Assembly (NCBI GenBank): GCA_031556035.1
Contig: JAVBTT010000029.1
Location: 10,965-74,964, forward strand
Direction: 5' to 3'
From: JAVBTT01 sp031556035
Lineage (GTDB): Bacteria > Bacillota > Clostridia > Oscillospirales > UBA929
DNA length: 64,000 nt
The position numbers were made by a program, and so were the translations under genes. The notes beneath the pieces are model-generated. The model made no database searches. It saw nothing but the letters and a program-made list of their open reading frames with translations, and was not told the DNA's origin. Below, in pieces: positions 52,170 to 61,036 of this stretch; position 1 is the first letter of the stretch, and every line of letters begins with the position of its first letter.

Positions 52170-54028
52170 TTTTCAATCTCCCCTTGCTTCCGCGCTCCCT
52201 CAGCCGCTCCCGGATTATCCCCGGCATAGCCGCGAAAGTGCATATAAACCGCTCCGGCCGCGTCCTTGGGCAAAATACCGCAAAGCTCCTCAAGGCTTGC
52301 CTCCTCTATGGCCTTCAGGCTTTTAAAAGAGGCGATCAGCTTGTTCCGCCTGGCTTCCCCCACACCCGGTATCTTCTCCAGCTCGGTCAGAAACATACTG
52401 CGCCGCTTTTTATGAAAAGCCAGCGCGCTCCTGTGAGTCTCCTCCTGTATCTGCCCCACAAACGCGAACAGGGCGGGCGTGGCCTCCATAGAGACCTCAA
52501 GCCCGTCCGGGCTCATAAGGCCGCGCGTGCGGTGCCTGTCGTCCTTGACCATGCCGTATACCGGAATGTCCCTCCCGAAATCCGCGACAAGCCTCGCGGC
52601 CATCGCGGCGTGCGCCGCGCCGCCGTCGACCAGCAGCAGGTCAGGTGGCTCGGCAAAGCCCTCCTTCTTCTCATCAAGGCGCTTAAAGCGGCGGGACAAG
52701 ACCTCCTGCATTGAGTGGTAGTCATCCTGGCCCTCCGACTGCTTGATTATGAACTGGCGATAGGCCTTTTTCAGCGGCTTGCCGTCGACGAAGCAGGTCA
52801 TGACTCCCACATTGTCGGCCTTTCCGGTGTTTGAGATATCCACCGCCTCAATTCGCTGCGGCGGCTTTGACAGCCCCAGCAGCTTCTGCAGGTCAGACAG
52901 TACCTTGCGCAGCTTCTCCTCACGGCTGGTCAGGCGCTCTATCTCCTCACGGGCGTTCGCGTCCGCCATCTCGACAAGATGAACCTTGTCTCCCTTTTTA
53001 GGAATAATGATTTTCGTCTTTCCACCCAGCTTCTCAAATAAAAGCTGCTCCACAAGCTCTCTGTCCTCTATTTCATGTGAGAGACATATCATTTTTGGGC
53101 AGCGCCTGCGAGCCAGATAGTACTGCGGAAGAAAAGCCGCAAGGGCCTCCCCCGCCGGGGCCTGCTCGGAAAGCAACTCCATGTCCCTGCCTATCAGGTT
53201 GCCCTCCATAAAATGCAGCACCGCTATCCCGGTGCGCGTCTCCCCCTCGTGGCAGGCGATCACGTCCGTGTCCGCCATGCCGCCGCCGATTACGATCTGC
53301 CTTCTCCCAAGGGCGGATATGGCCAAAAGCCGGTCCCTGACGTGCGCGGCCTTCTCAAACAAGAGCTCCCCCGCGGCCGCCTCCATCTCGCTTGTCAGCT
53401 CGCTGACAAGCCCCTGCTGCCTGCCCTCAAGCAGCATCACCGCCTGCCGGACAAGCTCGGCGTATTCCTCTTTGGTCACCTTGCCGGCGCAAACCCCGGC
53501 GCAGCGGTTTATATGGTATTGCAGACAGGGCCTGCCCTTTCCGATATCCTTCGGAAATTCCCTGCCGCAGGCCGGAAGCCGCATGGCCGCGCTGAGGGCC
53601 TTGATCACCTGGAAGCTCAGGCCGCGCCCTCCATACGGCCCGAAATACCTGTACCCGTCTTCTATCTGATGGCTGACCGTGAAGCGCGGGTACTCATCCC
53701 TCGTGGAAAGGCGGATGAACGGATAGCCCTTGCTGTCCTTGAGCAAAATATTGTACTTGGGCTGGTGGCGCTTTATCAGGCTGCACTCAAGCACCAGCGC
53801 CTCAAACTCGCTGGCCGCGATGATAGTGTCGAAATCCGCCACCTGAGCCACCATGCGGCGCGTCTTCGCGGTGTGCGCCGCGTTCGGAGCGAAATACGAC
53901 GAGACACGGTTCCGGAGCGCCTTTGCCTTGCCTACATATATGACGTCACCTGATTTGTCCAGCATCAAATAGACCCCCGGCTTCAGGGGCAGCGACCTGG
54001 CTTTATCCCTAACGTCAACCTCGTTCAT
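52166..54028 (-). CDS. uvrC: UvrABC nuclease subunit C
   Basis: 620 residues. Nucleotide-excision-repair incision subunit. GIY-YIG domain at the N-terminus (PGVYLMLDKSGDVIYVGKAK), UVR segment (~200-235), UvrC RNaseH-like domain with DISNTG and DGGAAH, and C-terminal helix-hairpin-helix pair (IPGVGEARRNKLIASF). First gene of the uvrC-rsmD-coaD group; no clear promoter was identified. Confidence 0.95.
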   Translation of the reverse strand: MNEVDVRDKARSLPLKPGVYLMLDKSGDVIYVGKAKALRNRVSSYFAPNAAHTAKTRRMVAQVADFDTIIAASEFEALVLECSLIKRHQPKYNILLKDSKGYPFIRLSTRDEYPRFTVSHQIEDGYRYFGPYGGRGLSFQVIKALSAAMRLPACGREFPKDIGKGRPCLQYHINRCAGVCAGKVTKEEYAELVRQAVMLLEGRQQGLVSELTSEMEAAAGELLFEKAAHVRDRLLAISALGRRQIVIGGGMADTDVIACHEGETRTGIAVLHFMEGNLIGRDMELLSEQAPAGEALAAFLPQYYLARRRCPKMICLSHEIEDRELVEQLLFEKLGGKTKIIIPKKGDKVHLVEMADANAREEIERLTSREEKLRKVLSDLQKLLGLSKPPQRIEAVDISNTGKADNVGVMTCFVDGKPLKKAYRQFIIKQSEGQDDYHSMQEVLSRRFKRLDEKKEGFAEPPDLLLVDGGAAHAAMAARLVADFGRDIPVYGMVKDDRHRTRGLMSPDGLEVSMEATPALFAFVGQIQEETHRSALAFHKKRRSMFLTELEKIPGVGEARRNKLIASFKSLKAIEEASLEELCGILPKDAAGAVYMHFRGYAGDNPGAAEGARKQGEIEK

Positions 54029-54074
54029 GTGGGAGCACTACCTATCGGAGTATATGATTTGACATTTACAGCAA

Positions 54075-54100
54075 AAAAGTGCCGCACCTGCGGCACTTTT
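54075..54100 (-). terminator. ptsH terminator
   Basis: Perfect 12-bp stem AAAAGTGCCGCA/TGCGGCACTTTT with a 2-base loop (four unpaired in practice), followed on the minus strand by further T. It lies 15 bases past the ptsH stop. Confidence 0.85.
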
Positions 54101-54114
54101 ACAAAAAGCGAAAA

Positions 54115-54378
54115 CTACTCGGAGAAATTAGCGGAAATAAGCTCCGCAAGCGCCTTGACGGCCTCTTCGTCATCCGCGCCGTCCGCGGAAATGGTTATGG
54201 TAGTCCCCCGGACAATTCCAAGAGACAATACGCCAAGTAAGCTCTTGGCGTTTACCCTGCGCTCGTCCTTCTCAACCCAGATGCTACTCTTGAACTCATT
54301 TGCCTTCTGTATAAAAAATGTAGCCGGACGGGCGTGCAACCCAACCTGATTATTTACTACGACTTCTCTCGAGCACAT
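54115..54378 (-). CDS. ptsH: Phosphocarrier protein HPr
   Basis: 87 residues. Carries phosphate from enzyme I to sugar-specific PTS components through His15 (GLHARPAT) and has the regulatory Ser46 (NAKSLLGVLSL), target of HPr kinase in carbon catabolite repression. So it is a true HPr, not Crh. GGAGGGGG precedes ATG 54378. Single gene with its own promoter and terminator; ptsI is not adjacent. Confidence 0.94.
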   Translation of the reverse strand: MCSREVVVNNQVGLHARPATFFIQKANEFKSSIWVEKDERRVNAKSLLGVLSLGIVRGTTITISADGADDEEAVKALAELISANFSE

Positions 54379-54409
54379 ATAAAAGCCCCCCTCCATCATA
54401 ACAATATAT

Positions 54410-54438
54410 AGTATAGCAATCTAAGCCTTACAAGTCAA
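54410..54438 (-). promoter_or_regulatory. ptsH promoter
   Basis: Minus-strand -35 TTGACT (54438-54433), 17-base spacer, -10 TATACT (54415-54410). Confidence 0.7.
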
Positions 54439-54473
54439 CAATAATTTTGTTACATCTCGCGAACGGATCGTAT

Positions 54474-56816
54474 TTATTTGAGCTCGACAATGGTCACTCC
54501 CGCCTCACCCTCGCCGTATCTGCCGAGCCTGAAGCTCTTAACCGACCTGTTCTGCCGCAGCGCCTTGTGCACCGCCGCCCGCAGCGCACCGGTGCCCTTG
54601 CCGTGTATGATGGTGACAATGTTCAGACCGCTGGTGGCAAGCCCGTCCAGATACATTTCCATGGACAGCAGCGCTTCCTCCACCGTCATGCCGCGCAGGT
54701 CGCACTCCGGCCTCGCCGGAGCTCTGGGCGCGGTGGAAACTCCCGCCTTGGGCTTCTTTTCCTTTTCCGGCTCGGCGAATCTGAGCTCGTCCACCTTGGC
54801 CGTTATCTTCAGTATGCCAGCCTGGAGCGAAATATTCCCGTCCTTGTCCGGCGGCGCCAGTACGGTGGCCTTTGTTCCTATCGACGCCAAAAGCACGGTA
54901 TCCCCCGGGACAAGCGGGCGGTCTATCCTCCCCTCCTCCTCGGGCTTTTTCATGCCTGCATAGAGCTTGTCCTCGGCCTCGTTCAGTGTCTGGCGCACTG
55001 CCACCATCTCGTCGTTTTTCACCCCGGCCGAGCGCATCCGCCCCAGCTCACGCATCACTTCATCCGCAGTCTGCCGTGCATTGTCAACAATGTGCCGCGC
55101 CTCCATGCGCGCGAGATCCGCAGCCTTGGAGCGGGTATTCTCCCAGGCTGCCCTGTCCTCGGCGGCCTTGCGGGCGTCCTCCTCCGCTCTGCGCTTCAAG
55201 ACCTCAGTGTCCGTCTTTTCCTTTTCCAGCGCCTGCCGCTGACACTCAAGCCTGTACAGCACGTCCTCAAACGCCGCGTTCTCGACCCCGACCTGGGATT
55301 GCGCCGCCTCAATGATCCGCTCGTCTAAGCCAAGGCGCTTTGATATCGCGAACGCATTGCTCTTTCCCGGCACCCCGATCAGCAGCCTGAAGGTGGGCTT
55401 GAGTGTCTCCACGTCGAACTCGCAGGACGCGTTCTCCACGCCCGGGGTAGTCAGCGCAAAGGTCTTGAGCTCGGCATAGTGGGTGGTGGCGGCCACGGCG
55501 GCCCCCAGCCTCCTTGTGTGCTGTATTATGGACACCGCGAGCGCCGCGCCCTCCACCGGATCGGTGCCAGCCCCCAGCTCGTCGAACAGCGCCAGGCTCC
55601 CCGGCTCCGCCTCGGAGAGTATGGAGACAATATTCACCATGTGGGATGAGAAGGTGGACAGGCTTTGCTCTATGCTCTGCTCGTCTCCGATGTCGGCGTA
55701 GACCGCTGTCCACAGAGGCACCTCGCTGCCGCTGTCCGCCGGAATGTGCAGCCCGCACGCCGCCATCAGGGACAGCAGCCCTATAGTTTTCAGGGTCACC
55801 GTCTTGCCGCCCGTGTTGGGGCCTGTGATCACAAGCGTGTCAAACTCCATACCCAGCCTGACCGTTATCGGCACCGCCTCCTTAGGCGGCAGCAGCGGGT
55901 GACGCGCCCGCCTCAGATTCAGCCCGCCCTTTTGTTTTATAACAGGCTCCTCCGCATCCATCTCTGCGGACAGGCGCGCGCGGGCAAAAATTCCGTCCAT
56001 TTCCACCAGTATGCCGTAGTCCCGCAGTATCCCCTCGGCAAATCCGGCGCACTCGGCGGACAGCTCGGCCAGTATCCGCTCAATTTCGGCCTGCTCCTTG
56101 GCCATCAGCTCGCGCAGCTCGTTGTTGAGCTTGACGACCGCCATCGGCTCCACGAACAGCGTCGCCCCGGATGAGCTGACGTCGTGCACCAGACCCGGCA
56201 TCTCGCCGCGGTACTCGGCCTTGACGGGGATTACAAAGCGGTCACCCCGCTGGGTTATAATCGTGTCCTGAAGATACTTGGAGTAGGACGGTGACGAGAC
56301 GTATTTCTGGAGGCTCTCGCGCACCTTCCCGCCAGTCACGCGCTGATGCCGGCGTATGGACGCCAGCTCCGGGCTGGCGTTGTCCGCTATCTCCTCCTCG
56401 CCGAGTATGCAGCCCGATATCCTGTCCTCCAGGTGCTTGTTGCCCTGCAAGAGTCTGAACATGTTGTCAAGGCAGGTCTGCTCCTCGGGCGCGTAGGCCT
56501 TTATGACCCTCGCGCAGCGCAGCGCGCTTGCTATATCAAGCAGCTCGCGCGTATTCAGGCACCCGCCCATACCGGCCCGGGAAAGGCTTGGCCCCACCGG
56601 GCGCAGCCCGGAAAAAACGGGCGCGGCCCTGCGGTTCATCATCTGGCGCGCCGCCGACGTCTGTTTCTGCCACAGTTCGGCGTCCGGGAAGTATTTCGCC
56701 GGGCGCATGGCCGCTATTTTTTCCTTCGCCTCCTCGCTGGCGGCGTGGCTCGCCAGGCGCTCCAGTATGCGCGGAAGCTCAAGTGTTCTCAGTGATTTTT
56801 CGGTTAAGTCGCTCAA
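54474..56816 (-). CDS. mutS2: Endonuclease MutS2
   Basis: 780 residues. MutS-type ATPase (Walker A GPNTGGKTVTLKT, ~332-344; Walker B LALFDELGAGTDP), a long coiled coil (~515-635) and a C-terminal Smr nuclease domain (ECDLRGMTVEEAL, HGKGTGALR). In Bacillota it suppresses recombination and splits collided ribosomes. Start TTG 56816 follows AGGGTG by 8 bases. Confidence 0.94.
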   Translation of the reverse strand: MSDLTEKSLRTLELPRILERLASHAASEEAKEKIAAMRPAKYFPDAELWQKQTSAARQMMNRRAAPVFSGLRPVGPSLSRAGMGGCLNTRELLDIASALRCARVIKAYAPEEQTCLDNMFRLLQGNKHLEDRISGCILGEEEIADNASPELASIRRHQRVTGGKVRESLQKYVSSPSYSKYLQDTIITQRGDRFVIPVKAEYRGEMPGLVHDVSSSGATLFVEPMAVVKLNNELRELMAKEQAEIERILAELSAECAGFAEGILRDYGILVEMDGIFARARLSAEMDAEEPVIKQKGGLNLRRARHPLLPPKEAVPITVRLGMEFDTLVITGPNTGGKTVTLKTIGLLSLMAACGLHIPADSGSEVPLWTAVYADIGDEQSIEQSLSTFSSHMVNIVSILSEAEPGSLALFDELGAGTDPVEGAALAVSIIQHTRRLGAAVAATTHYAELKTFALTTPGVENASCEFDVETLKPTFRLLIGVPGKSNAFAISKRLGLDERIIEAAQSQVGVENAAFEDVLYRLECQRQALEKEKTDTEVLKRRAEEDARKAAEDRAAWENTRSKAADLARMEARHIVDNARQTADEVMRELGRMRSAGVKNDEMVAVRQTLNEAEDKLYAGMKKPEEEGRIDRPLVPGDTVLLASIGTKATVLAPPDKDGNISLQAGILKITAKVDELRFAEPEKEKKPKAGVSTAPRAPARPECDLRGMTVEEALLSMEMYLDGLATSGLNIVTIIHGKGTGALRAAVHKALRQNRSVKSFRLGRYGEGEAGVTIVELK

Positions 56817-56901
56817 GTTTAAAACACCCTATTCTTTGGTATTGTTGTGCGGGGATTGGCAATTTGGCCGTGGATGCGCGAGGCTAGGATGGTAATTATT
56901 T

Positions 56902-57240
56902 TCATAAGCTACTATCATCAGTTTCTTCTACAATCTGCCGTCCCAAAAACATCTCAATGTCTCGAAAGAACTGTCCTATGTTAGGAATTAGAATTTTTGC
57001 CGTCACAATATCAATATAATTTGTCTCAATGGGGTCATAGTCATGATTACTCCATGAGTTATAATCTTTAACAAGCATGAGCTGTAATGTACAAAAGCCT
57101 TTTTTGTATTTAAATGAACCTGCCCCAGATTGCTTAAAACCACCGTAGTCTTTTATAAATGCCTCAATTTTATCTGTCTTCCAAGTGTCTGACAAGCAAT
57201 CGGTTGTAACACTGTAATATCCATAAAATGCGGATTCCAT
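56902..57240 (-). CDS. A+T-rich hypothetical protein (possible recent acquisition)
   Basis: 112 residues, soluble, aromatic-rich (MESAFYGYYSVTTDCLSDTW start; FKYKKGFC and YNSWSNHDYDP segments). I do not recognise the family. Its base composition is visibly more A+T-rich than every neighbour, and it interrupts the mutS2-recO interval, suggesting transfer. AAGG lies 8 bases before ATG 57240; a GTG three codons earlier is within that ribosome site. The size and composition recall immunity-type proteins, but no toxin gene is near. Confidence 0.6.
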   Translation of the reverse strand: MESAFYGYYSVTTDCLSDTWKTDKIEAFIKDYGGFKQSGAGSFKYKKGFCTLQLMLVKDYNSWSNHDYDPIETNYIDIVTAKILIPNIGQFFRDIEMFLGRQIVEETDDSSL

Positions 57241-57329
57241 ATCCCTCACCTTAGATACATATAATATAATTTTCTCTCCGGCAACATGTTAAGCTCTATA
57301 CTCTCCAATTATGTCCTCTCTGGAGCCCT

Positions 57330-58085
57330 TCAGCCCCCCGCCCTGACCCTCTTCCAAAAGTCCAGCGTCCCGAACCCCCGCTCGAGCTTGGACAGCACGT
57401 AAGCCTCGCAGGTGTCCGAAAAAACCTCCAAATCTGCCTCGGAGAGCGAAAAAGCAAACAGCCGCCTTGGCTCCCCATACACGCAGTAGCGCATCGCGTC
57501 CAGCGCCCCGACGGACAGCGGCATGGAAATGCCCGGAGGCAAAAATTTCCGGCAGTCCCCGCAGTGCGCCTCCCCCTGCCCCAGATGCAGATGCGGTGCG
57601 AGCATCCCGGACTCTCCGCAGACGGCGCAGCCGCCCAGAGACGGCTCGAAACCGGCGGCAGACAGGGCCCTGAGCTCAAACGCCGCCTTTATCAGGCGCC
57701 CTGAGGCCGGACTTTTAGAAAGCGCATAGAGCGTATTTAGGGCCAGGTCGAGCAGCTCGTCCGACTCCTCCCCCTCCTGGGACAGAGCTTCACAGAGCTC
57801 GGCCACATACGAGCCGAGGGTGATGGACTCGATATCATCCCGGAGCGGCAAAAACGCGTTTATCAGCTCGGCGTCATTCAGCCTCGCCCTGTCGCGGTAT
57901 ATGAACAGCGTCAGCTCGCTGTACGCGAGAAGCTGCGCGCTTGCGGAAAACCTGTAGCCCTTGCGCTTGGCGCCCCGGGCCGACACGGTAAGCTTTCCCC
58001 TGCCCCTTGCCAGAACGGTCAGGATTTTGTCCGCGTCTTTATAGTGCGCTTCGCGCAGAATAAGACCCCGAGTCTTTACCTCCAC
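57330..58085 (-). CDS. recO: DNA repair protein RecO
   Basis: 251 residues. Recombination mediator that loads RecA with RecR. N-terminal OB-fold (residues ~1-80; GLILREAHYKDADKILTVLAR), helical middle, and zinc-finger cysteines CAVCG (~152-156) and CGDC (~174-177). It lies 3 bases downstream of era, as in many Bacillota. Confidence 0.92.
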   Translation of the reverse strand: MEVKTRGLILREAHYKDADKILTVLARGRGKLTVSARGAKRKGYRFSASAQLLAYSELTLFIYRDRARLNDAELINAFLPLRDDIESITLGSYVAELCEALSQEGEESDELLDLALNTLYALSKSPASGRLIKAAFELRALSAAGFEPSLGGCAVCGESGMLAPHLHLGQGEAHCGDCRKFLPPGISMPLSVGALDAMRYCVYGEPRRLFAFSLSEADLEVFSDTCEAYVLSKLERGFGTLDFWKRVRAGG

Positions 58086-58088
58086 GGC

Positions 58089-58976
58089 TCAGCGGTACCC
58101 CAGCTGGCCCAGGGCGGACGGCTTGTCGCGCCAGTTCTTGCTGACCTTTACCCAGGTCTGGAGGTTGACTTTTCCCTCGTACATCTCCTCAAGCTCAGCC
58201 CGCGCCGCCGCGCCGATGCTCTTTAGCATCGCGCCCTTCTTGCCGATCAGCATCCCCTTGTGGCTGTCCCGCTCGCAGAAGATGACAGCCTCAATATCCA
58301 CCAGCCCGTCCGGGCGCTCGCTGAGCTTTTCCACTGCGACCGCCGTGCCGTGCGGTATCTCGTCCCGCATAAGCTCAAGTATTTTCTCCCTGATAATCTC
58401 GGAGATGAGCAGCTTGTCCGGCTGATCGGTGACAACATCCTCCGGGAAGAGGGCCGGCCCCTCCGGCATCAGCGGCAAGAGTTCACCCTTCAATATGTCT
58501 ACGCCGTCCCCCTCAAGCGCGGACACAGGGATGACTGCCTTAAATCCGTACTCCCGGCTGTAAGTCGCGATTACCTCCAAAAGCCCGGCTTTATCCACCT
58601 TGTCAATCTTGTTGACCGCTAAAATCGCCGGGCACTTCATCCCGGCGAGCTGGGATATCAGATCCTTCTCTATATCCCCGACAGAGGCGATCGGCTCCAC
58701 CACCAGCACAGCAGCGTCCGTGCCGCTCACGCTCTCGCGCACCACCTTGGACATGTATTCTCCCAGCCTTGTGCGCGGCTTGTGGAAGCCCGGGGTATCC
58801 ATCAGCACCGCCTGCACGCCGTTCTCGTTTAATACGGCGCAGATACGGTGCCTTGTGGTCTGCGGCTTGTCCGTGACTATTGATACCTTCTCGCCAATCA
58901 GCTTGTTTACGAGCGTAGACTTTCCGGCGTTTGGGCGGCCGATAACGGCCACCATGCCAGCCTTTGTTACAACCAT
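58089..58976 (-). CDS. era: GTPase Era
   Basis: 295 residues. 30S ribosome assembly GTPase: GRPNAGKST (G1), DTPG (G3), NKID (G4) and a C-terminal KH domain (GMLIGKKGAMLKSIG) that binds the 16S 3' end. Start ATG 58976 (MVVTKAG) is preferred by family length; the ATG four codons earlier sits 1 base from GGAGAGG and the one seven codons later would remove a strand. Confidence 0.93.
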   Translation of the reverse strand: MVVTKAGMVAVIGRPNAGKSTLVNKLIGEKVSIVTDKPQTTRHRICAVLNENGVQAVLMDTPGFHKPRTRLGEYMSKVVRESVSGTDAAVLVVEPIASVGDIEKDLISQLAGMKCPAILAVNKIDKVDKAGLLEVIATYSREYGFKAVIPVSALEGDGVDILKGELLPLMPEGPALFPEDVVTDQPDKLLISEIIREKILELMRDEIPHGTAVAVEKLSERPDGLVDIEAVIFCERDSHKGMLIGKKGAMLKSIGAAARAELEEMYEGKVNLQTWVKVSKNWRDKPSALGQLGYR

Positions 58977-59060
58977 TGCAGGAACCATGCCTCTCCGGGC
59001 GCAAAGCCCAATTGATTGCGCAGGAGGCGTCAACCCCCTCCCGTGCTCATTTGCTCATCG

Positions 59061-59435
59061 TCAGCCAAACAGCGACATCCAGTTCTTCCATACCTCCGGC
59101 CTCGCGAAGACCGCCACCGCCACACCGACCGCTATCAGCGCTCCGAAAAAAACCGCTCCCGCCGCGATATCCTTTATATCCCTTATGATTGGGCAGCGCT
59201 CCGCGGTGATCTTGTCGCAGATGCGCTCAATTGTCGTGTTGAACATCTCGGTAATTACAACCAGCCCGAAGCTGAGCAGCACGGAAGCCCAAGCCCAGCG
59301 CTCAATCCTGCCCAAAAGTCCGGCGGCTGTCACCACGGCGACGGCAAGAACATGGACGCGCATATTCAGCTCCTGCCCCACCGCCACCGCGAAGCCGCGT
59401 ATGGCGTGCCTGAAACCAAAGCCCTTCTTTTTCAC
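59061..59435 (-). CDS. dgkA: Diacylglycerol/undecaprenol kinase
   Basis: 124 residues, three membrane helices. The EMFNTTIERICD motif (~69-80) is the conserved active-site helix. In Bacillota the family phosphorylates undecaprenol for wall synthesis. Start is GTG 59435, 4 bases after the ybeY stop, with GAGGTAGG as ribosome site. A longer upstream reading overlaps ybeY and is rejected. Confidence 0.9.
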   Translation of the reverse strand: MKKKGFGFRHAIRGFAVAVGQELNMRVHVLAVAVVTAAGLLGRIERWAWASVLLSFGLVVITEMFNTTIERICDKITAERCPIIRDIKDIAAGAVFFGALIAVGVAVAVFARPEVWKNWMSLFG

Positions 59436-59439
59436 ATCC

Positions 59440-59919
59440 CTACCTCGCAATTCCGAGCGAGCCAAGGATGTCCTCCTCGGCTCGGCGCATTTTTTCAGCG
59501 TCCTCCGGCCTTTCGTGGTCATATCCCAAAAGATGCAGCACCCCGTGAACTGTAAGATACCCCAGCTCGCGAGCCTCGGAGTGGCCGTACTCGGCGGCCT
59601 GCGCATTTGCTCTCACAAGCGATATTACTATGTCGCCCAAATACACCAGGCCGGTATCCGGATCGGGCACGGGCCTGTCCCCTTTTGATATCTCAAATGC
59701 CGGGAAGCTCAGCACGTCGGTGGGCGCGTCCACGCCGCGCTGCTCAAGGTTGACGGTGGCAATACCCCTGTCGTCCGTATAGAGCACCTGAAGCCGGCAG
59801 CCGTATTCCCCCGGAAATAAACTCATTGCGGCCTCCGCGCAGCGCCTTATATGCGCCTTTTCCTCCGGGGAGGGGGCTTTTTCGCGCCTCAACGCGCATA
59901 TTCCCACCTTATTTGGCAC
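59440..59919 (-). CDS. ybeY: Endoribonuclease YbeY
   Basis: 159 residues. Zinc-dependent rRNA-maturation nuclease; the H3xH5xH signature is HGVLHLLGYDH (~124-134). It overlaps the phoH 3' end by 11 bases and is followed by dgkA. Confidence 0.93.
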   Translation of the reverse strand: MPNKVGICALRREKAPSPEEKAHIRRCAEAAMSLFPGEYGCRLQVLYTDDRGIATVNLEQRGVDAPTDVLSFPAFEISKGDRPVPDPDTGLVYLGDIVISLVRANAQAAEYGHSEARELGYLTVHGVLHLLGYDHERPEDAEKMRRAEEDILGSLGIAR

Positions 59920-60910
59920 GCTTGAACCTCCCCCTGCCCTCGGTAAGCTTTTCGCTGCGCTTCATCTCGTATTGCTCATAAGCGCCCACGATGCGCTGCA
60001 CCAGCGCGTGGCGCACAACGTCCTTGGCAGTCAGGTGACATATCGACACGTCCTCCACCGCCTCAAGCACCTTGAGAGCCTCATTCAGTCCAGACACCTT
60101 GTCCCTGGGCAGGTCGATCTGCGTCACGTCCCCGGTGATGACCATCTTGGAATTGAAGCCCAGGCGGGTCAAAAACATCTTCATCTGCTCACGGGACGTG
60201 TTCTGCGCCTCGTCCAAAATTATGAAGCTGTCGTCCAGCGTCCTGCCGCGCATATAGGCCAATGGCGCTACCTCTATGTTGCCGCGCTCAAGGTATTTGT
60301 TGTAGGTCTCCCCTCCAAGCATGTCGAACAGGGCGTCATACAGCGGTCTGAGATACGGGTCGACCTTATTCTGCAAATCTCCCGGAAGGAAGCCCAGCTT
60401 CTCCCCGGCTTCCACTGCGGGGCGCGTGAGGATGATTCTGTTTACCTCTTTCTTCCTGAAGGCCGTGACCGCCATGGCCACCGCCAGATAGGTCTTGCCG
60501 GTGCCCGCCGGGCCTACGCCTATCGCTATTGTGTTTTTCCCAATCGCCCTAACATATTTCTTCTGTCCCAGCGTTTTGGGCTTTACCGGCTTGCCCTTGG
60601 CGGTAACGCAAATGACGTCCTGCCCGAGCTCCGAGAGCTTATCCTCCGCGCCCTCGTCCACAAGGCTCATCACGTAGCGCACATTCTGCTCATTGAGCTG
60701 CTCGCCCCTCGCGACAAAGCTTAAAAGCCCCTCAATGACCTTCATCGCCTTCAGCACATTTTCCGGCTCGCCGCTGATCTTCAGGTCCGTGTCCCTGTTG
60801 ACGACAGTCACTCCCAGCGTCTGCTCAATGAGCCTTATATTCGAATCAAACGAGCCGAACAGCAAAATTATCTGCTCCAGCCTGTCTACGCTTATCACCT
60901 GTTCTATCAT
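59909..60910 (-). CDS. phoH: PhoH-like ATPase
   Basis: 333 residues. RNA-associated ATPase: N-terminal KH-like/R3H region (~1-110), Walker A GPAGTGKTYLA (~133-143), and Walker B FIILDEAQN. ATG 60910 has AAGGAG 7 bases upstream; a GTG/ATG-type extension to 60988 would read through repeat copy C's flank and is not conserved. Operon order yqfC-yqfD-phoH-ybeY-dgkA-era-recO is conserved in spore formers. Confidence 0.92.
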   Translation of the reverse strand: MIEQVISVDRLEQIILLFGSFDSNIRLIEQTLGVTVVNRDTDLKISGEPENVLKAMKVIEGLLSFVARGEQLNEQNVRYVMSLVDEGAEDKLSELGQDVICVTAKGKPVKPKTLGQKKYVRAIGKNTIAIGVGPAGTGKTYLAVAMAVTAFRKKEVNRIILTRPAVEAGEKLGFLPGDLQNKVDPYLRPLYDALFDMLGGETYNKYLERGNIEVAPLAYMRGRTLDDSFIILDEAQNTSREQMKMFLTRLGFNSKMVITGDVTQIDLPRDKVSGLNEALKVLEAVEDVSICHLTAKDVVRHALVQRIVGAYEQYEMKRSEKLTEGRGRFKRAK

Positions 60911-60997
60911 TCGGCTTCTCCTTTGTAGAAAAATCGATTTTGGCGCTTTGTCGAGCTGCGCACCCCGCCCGCGCTCCGATTCCGGCATCGCCCTTCT

Positions 60998-61036
60998 ATT
61001 GGTCCCACGATTAAACCTTGCCGCAACAGCTCCTCA
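60998..61036 (-). repeat. Interspersed palindromic repeat, copy C
   Basis: Read on the minus strand: TGAGGAGCTGTTGCGGCAAG continuing GTTTAATCGTGGGACCAATA, nearly identical to the right arm of copy B. It begins exactly at the yqfD stop codon and lies within the yqfD-phoH spacer of an operon. Confidence 0.65.
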
